Both the position numbers and the translations under genes were made by a program. From NCBI GenBank assembly GCA_030916975.1, contig JAUPVO010000032.1, positions 1 through 8,240 of the forward strand: a stretch of DNA of 8,240 nucleotides, in the 5' to 3' direction. Shown here piece after piece: positions 6,009 to 8,240 of this stretch. The DNA comes from Patescibacteria group bacterium (GTDB lineage Bacteria; Patescibacteriota; Minisyncoccia; Phycocordibacterales; UBA5272). The notes under the pieces are model-generated. The model had not been told where the DNA came from and searched no databases. It worked only from the letters and a program-made list of their open reading frames with translations. Every line of letters starts with the position of its first letter. The stretch's first letter is position 1.

Positions 6009-6155
6009 TAGCATAAGTCAATGTTAATATTATTTGCATTAATTTTTAAATGCTGCTAGAATTATTTTAATAAATCATCTGGAGGAATGATTTATTGGAT
6101 AGTTCTCCTCTTTTTAGGGCTCAGTGACCACCACATGAGCCCTTTTTATTTTTTA
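6009..6155 (+). ncRNA. Putative structured RNA with H-type pseudoknot and terminator
   Basis: An unrecognised RNA of about 145 nt bounded by a good promoter and an intrinsic terminator. At the 5' end 6010-6014 (AGCAT) can pair with 6050-6054 (ATGCT). The core is a perfect 10-bp stem, 6069-6078 with 6087-6096, whose 8-base loop is CTGGAGGA. The last five loop bases GAGGA (6082-6086) pair exactly with TCCTC (6106-6110) downstream. This gives an H-type pseudoknot: 10-bp first stem, 3-nt first loop, 5-bp second stem, no junction base between the stems, and a 9-nt crossing loop. The terminator begins five bases later. An aptamer-like fold directly before a terminator is what attenuating riboswitches look like, and argS would be the target. 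A free-standing small RNA is equally possible because argS has its own -10 box. It does not match the consensus of preQ1, fluoride, SAM-II, ZTP or T-box elements as I know them. Confidence 0.55.
6116..6155 (+). terminator. Intrinsic terminator after the pseudoknot RNA
   Basis: AGGGCTCA (6116-6123) pairs perfectly with TGAGCCCT (6136-6143). The 12-base loop is GTGACCACCACA, and two more pairs can form in it with one bulge. The stem is followed by TTTTTATTTTTT. It is the most GC-rich hairpin of the intergenic region. It ends about 60 bases before argS and would either end a small RNA or attenuate argS. Confidence 0.85.
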
Positions 6156-6175
6156 TAAAAATTAAAAATATGTTA

Positions 6176-6206
6176 ATATTACAATAATAAACAATAATTG
6201 TAATAT
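6176..6206. repeat. Perfect inverted repeat over the argS promoter
   Basis: ATATTACAAT (6176-6185) and ATTGTAATAT (6197-6206) are exact inverted copies of 10 bases around an 11-base spacer. The right arm overlaps the predicted argS -10 box. The symmetry and position suggest an operator, but the region is almost pure A+T, so chance cannot be excluded. The half-site core ATTACA/TGTAAT also occurs in the inverted repeat before gatB, in the opposite arrangement. Confidence 0.45.
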
Positions 6207-6209
6207 ATT
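6204..6209 (+). promoter_or_regulatory. -10 box of argS
   Basis: TATATT ends seven bases before the A of the argS ATG, the distance expected if transcription begins at the start codon. No -35 and no Shine-Dalgarno are seen. The surrounding sequence is so AT-rich that this is weaker evidence than the gap case. Confidence 0.35.
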
Positions 6210-6215
6210 AATATT

Positions 6216-7994
6216 ATGCTTCTAAACGCAGTTAGACAATACATAGAAAGCTCAGTAGATCAGGACACTAAGTTTAGTGTCTCGTATATCGAGGGCTACA
6301 ACTTTGGGCATGTATCCTCTAATGTTGCAATGGTATTGGCTCAAAAAGAGAATAAAAATCCTATAGACTTGGCCATACAGATAGCAAACAAAATCATAAA
6401 CGAAGATAAAAGAGATGATAGTGAGGCAGATTCTGTGATTAAAACTTTTTCTTCTGTGGAAGTGGCCGGACCAGGATTTATTAATTTTACTTTTTCTGAT
6501 GAATATCTTCTGAATATTTTGAATATTGATCCAGAAGATATAAATAATAATATTAAAAGTAAAAATATTAATGGCTTGATGGACAAAGAAGTTTTGGTTG
6601 AGTATACAGATCCAAACCCTTTTAAAGTTTTTCATATAGGGCATCTTATGACCAATATTATAGGTGAAGCTATTGCTAATATTTATGAATTTTCAGGAGC
6701 AAAAGTTAAAAGGATTAATTATCAGGGTGACATAGGCAGACATATTGCTATTAGCATTTTTGCTATTTTAAAAGAGGATAATTATAATAAGTTTTTGACG
6801 CTTAAGTCAGATGAGACTATTGATCTTAAGCAAAAAGTGAAGTGGCTTGGAGAGAGATATGCTGAAGGATATAAAGATTTTGATGGAGAAGAAAATGATG
6901 CAAATGAGGATGCTGCCGTAAAATCTGGTAGCGTTATTTATCAAGTTACAGATATTAATCAGAAGATTTATGAGAGAAGTGATGACAAAGTTAATGAGGT
7001 CTATGATATTGGTAAAAAATGGAGTATGGATTATTTTGAAATCCTATACAAGCTACTCGGGACCAAGTTCGATAAGTATATTATGGAGAGCGAGGCGGCT
7101 CCAATTGGAACAGTATCTGTTGTAGACAATACAAGACCAAAAGGAAGAAAAGTTTTCGAAGAAGGAGATGGTGGAGCCGTTATTTATAATGGTGAGGAAG
7201 AAGGTTTGCATAACAGAGTTTTCATTAATAGAAACGGATTACCAACTTATGAGGCCAAAGATCTTGGAAACATGGAATTAAAATTGAAATATTATCCAAA
7301 CATAAGTCAAAGTATAGTTATTACTGGGAATGAACAAAATGATTATTTTAAGGTTCTATATCAAGCTATACACAAATTAAACCCAGAGTTAAAAAATAAA
7401 TTATTACATTTTGGCCACGGAATGATGAGGTTCGCAGATGGTAAGATGGGGTCTAGGAAAGGTAATGTTATATCAGCTGAACAATTAATAGAAAATGTGA
7501 AGGAAAATCTTCTAGGCAAATTCGATAACAGTAAAATCTCTGAGCAACAAGAAAAAGATTTTGTGTTAGAAAAATCCGCTATTGCAGCCATCAAGTACAC
7601 AGTTTTGAAACAGGCCATAGGACGTGATATTGTGTTTGATATGGAAAAGGTTGTAAGCATTGAGGGAGATTCTGGGCCGTATTTGCAGTATACTTATGCC
7701 AGGTTCAATTCTGTATCTAAAAAGGAAAAAGTCATTATTGATATAAATGAACAGAACAGATTATTAATTCTTGATTTGTGTAAATACGAAGATATTCTGC
7801 TGGAGGTCATTGAGAATAAATCCCCACAGAAGCTAGTTACTTATTTAATCGAACTTGCTAGAAGTTCTAATAGCTGGTATGCAGAGAACAGGATTGCAGA
7901 TAATGAGCAGAATGAATATTTAGCTTATAAGGTAAAAAGTATTTTGAGTTCTGGATTAAATATTCTAGGGATTTACGCTCCAGAGAAGATGTAG
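6216..7994 (+). CDS. argS: Arginyl-tRNA synthetase
   Basis: Class I aminoacyl-tRNA synthetase that charges tRNA-Arg. The N-terminal Add-1 tRNA-recognition domain covers about residues 1-100, with GYNFGHVSSNVAM (27-39) and EVAGPGFINF (82-91). The catalytic core begins with VEYTDPNPFKVFHIGHLM (128-145), holding the HIGH signature at 140-143. YQGDIGRH (169-176) follows, then HGMMRFADGK (401-410) and a KMSKS-equivalent KMGSRKGN (410-417). The C-terminal DALR anticodon-binding domain starts near GPYLQYTYAR (487-496) and ends with GIYAPEKM, as is usual. The full length of 592 residues is normal. The ATG is chosen because it gives the expected Add-1 domain start; there is no Shine-Dalgarno. Upstream lie a pseudoknot-terminator element and an inverted repeat over the promoter. 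A weak terminator follows, then a T-box leader for the next gene, so this is a synthetase-rich neighbourhood. Confidence 0.96.
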   Translation: MLLNAVRQYIESSVDQDTKFSVSYIEGYNFGHVSSNVAMVLAQKENKNPIDLAIQIANKIINEDKRDDSEADSVIKTFSSVEVAGPGFINFTFSDEYLLNILNIDPEDINNNIKSKNINGLMDKEVLVEYTDPNPFKVFHIGHLMTNIIGEAIANIYEFSGAKVKRINYQGDIGRHIAISIFAILKEDNYNKFLTLKSDETIDLKQKVKWLGERYAEGYKDFDGEENDANEDAAVKSGSVIYQVTDINQKIYERSDDKVNEVYDIGKKWSMDYFEILYKLLGTKFDKYIMESEAAPIGTVSVVDNTRPKGRKVFEEGDGGAVIYNGEEEGLHNRVFINRNGLPTYEAKDLGNMELKLKYYPNISQSIVITGNEQNDYFKVLYQAIHKLNPELKNKLLHFGHGMMRFADGKMGSRKGNVISAEQLIENVKENLLGKFDNSKISEQQEKDFVLEKSAIAAIKYTVLKQAIGRDIVFDMEKVVSIEGDSGPYLQYTYARFNSVSKKEKVIIDINEQNRLLILDLCKYEDILLEVIENKSPQKLVTYLIELARSSNSWYAENRIADNEQNEYLAYKVKSILSSGLNILGIYAPEKM

Positions 7995-7999
7995 TTTGT

Positions 8000-8027
8000 C
8001 CCAGATACAAGTCGGTTTCTGGGTTTT
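8000..8027 (+). terminator. Probable terminator of argS
   Basis: CCCAGA (8000-8005) pairs with TCTGGG (8018-8023) across a 12-base loop, followed by TTTT. It starts six bases after the argS stop codon. The stem and T-run are short, so it is weaker than the other terminators here. Confidence 0.55.
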
Positions 8028-8058
8028 GTCCAGTTAGGTTTTTGTGTTATTATATTAG

Positions 8059-8064
8059 TATAAA
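8059..8064 (+). promoter_or_regulatory. -10 box of the T-box leader
   Basis: TATAAA lies just upstream of the leader and predicts transcription from about 8071. No convincing -35 is seen at the right distance, so the start of the T-box RNA is approximate. Confidence 0.4.
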
Positions 8065-8070
8065 TATCTT

Positions 8071-8240
8071 GATCCGTCTAATCAGCGGGGAGTATGGAGA
8101 AGAAAGAATTTGAGTCTTTGTCTGCTAGATAAAAGTTTCAAGCTCAAGTAGAACTCTGAATAATTAAGTTATAAATCAAGGTGGTACCGCGACGGTTTAC
8201 TTTAAAAGTCGCCCTTGTATATATTCAAAAATTTTTGAAG
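8071..8240 (+). promoter_or_regulatory. T-box riboswitch leader (3' part beyond the window)
   Basis: A tRNA-sensing leader that senses uncharged tRNA and controls a downstream gene, normally an aminoacyl-tRNA synthetase or amino-acid gene. The 14-base T-box, AAGGTGGTACCGCG (8178-8191), is a perfect match to the consensus. The antiterminator folds as expected. Helix A1 is 8177-8181 with 8213-8217, the 7-base bulge TGGTACC is 8182-8188, and helix A2 is 8189-8193 with 8208-8212. TGGT would pair with a tRNA ending ACCA. Upstream, ATCAGC (8081-8086) pairs with GCT/GAT (8124-8130) around an AGTA (8091-8094) and a small hairpin (8103-8107 with 8115-8119), which I read as a short Stem I. Only about 107 nt separate the predicted start from the T-box, against roughly 150-250 in canonical leaders. 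The specifier codon cannot be read safely. A palindrome, TTCAAAAATTTTTGAA (8224-8239), sits at the window end, where the terminator should form. Confidence 0.9.

Noticed and set aside
6087..6158. A 23-codon frame starting ATG right after GGAGGA in the pseudoknot RNA (leader peptide?)
   Set aside because: The Shine-Dalgarno-like GGAGG is only one or two bases from the ATG, too close to work, both sit inside a stable stem, and the peptide has no arginine codons that would suit an argS attenuator.
6252..6644. A 130-codon open frame on the - strand inside argS
   Set aside because: It is antisense to the well-conserved N-terminal and HIGH regions of ArgRS, has no ribosome binding site, and its composition is that of a shadow frame.
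1..8240. Search by eye for CRISPR arrays, insertion sequences, attachment sites, or toxin-antitoxin and defence genes
   Set aside because: No spaced direct repeats, transposase motifs or terminal inverted repeats were seen; all large frames are housekeeping or envelope genes.

Overview
The window reads as ordinary chromosome of a small-genome, strongly AT-rich bacterium. The most likely source is the Candidate Phyla Radiation (Patescibacteria), perhaps Parcubacteria-like. This rests on the AT-rich composition, small compact genes, several starts with no Shine-Dalgarno sequence but a -10 box right in front of them, and divergent versions of universal genes. The lineage is an inference. The standard code fits: UGA is used only as a stop and the tRNA-Trp has anticodon CCA.

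Left part (1-1015): rpmG (ribosomal protein L33) with its own promoter and terminator, then tRNA-Trp, then a CDP-alcohol phosphatidyltransferase (PgsA-like). Middle-left (1033-2696): a two-gene carbon-metabolism operon of glyceraldehyde-3-phosphate dehydrogenase and an actinobacterial-type ribose-5-phosphate isomerase B, closed by a strong bidirectional terminator shared with the facing gene. Middle (2716-5491): a membrane-anchored DsbA-like thiol oxidoreductase (- strand) and a YciB/IspZ-type membrane protein (+ strand) leave one shared, symmetric promoter. yciB collides tail-to-tail with gatB (- strand), with the two stop codons lying in one TTATAA palindrome.

Right part (5492-8240) holds the least routine material. 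An unrecognised 92-residue membrane hairpin protein (- strand) has a strong Shine-Dalgarno and its own terminator. Opposite it starts a likely non-coding RNA of about 145 nt. This RNA contains an H-type pseudoknot with near-ideal geometry directly followed by an intrinsic terminator, and it sits just before argS. After argS and its terminator the window ends inside a T-box riboswitch with a perfect T-box motif, a complete antiterminator and an unusually short Stem I. The gene it controls lies beyond the window.

Functionally the window joins translation (L33, tRNA-Trp, GatB, ArgRS, T-box), lower glycolysis and pentose phosphate metabolism (GAPDH, RpiB), and the cell envelope (PgsA-like, DsbA-like, YciB, small membrane protein). 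I see no mobile elements, CRISPR arrays or defence genes. The best candidates for something undescribed are the pseudoknot-terminator RNA before argS and the short T-box leader.
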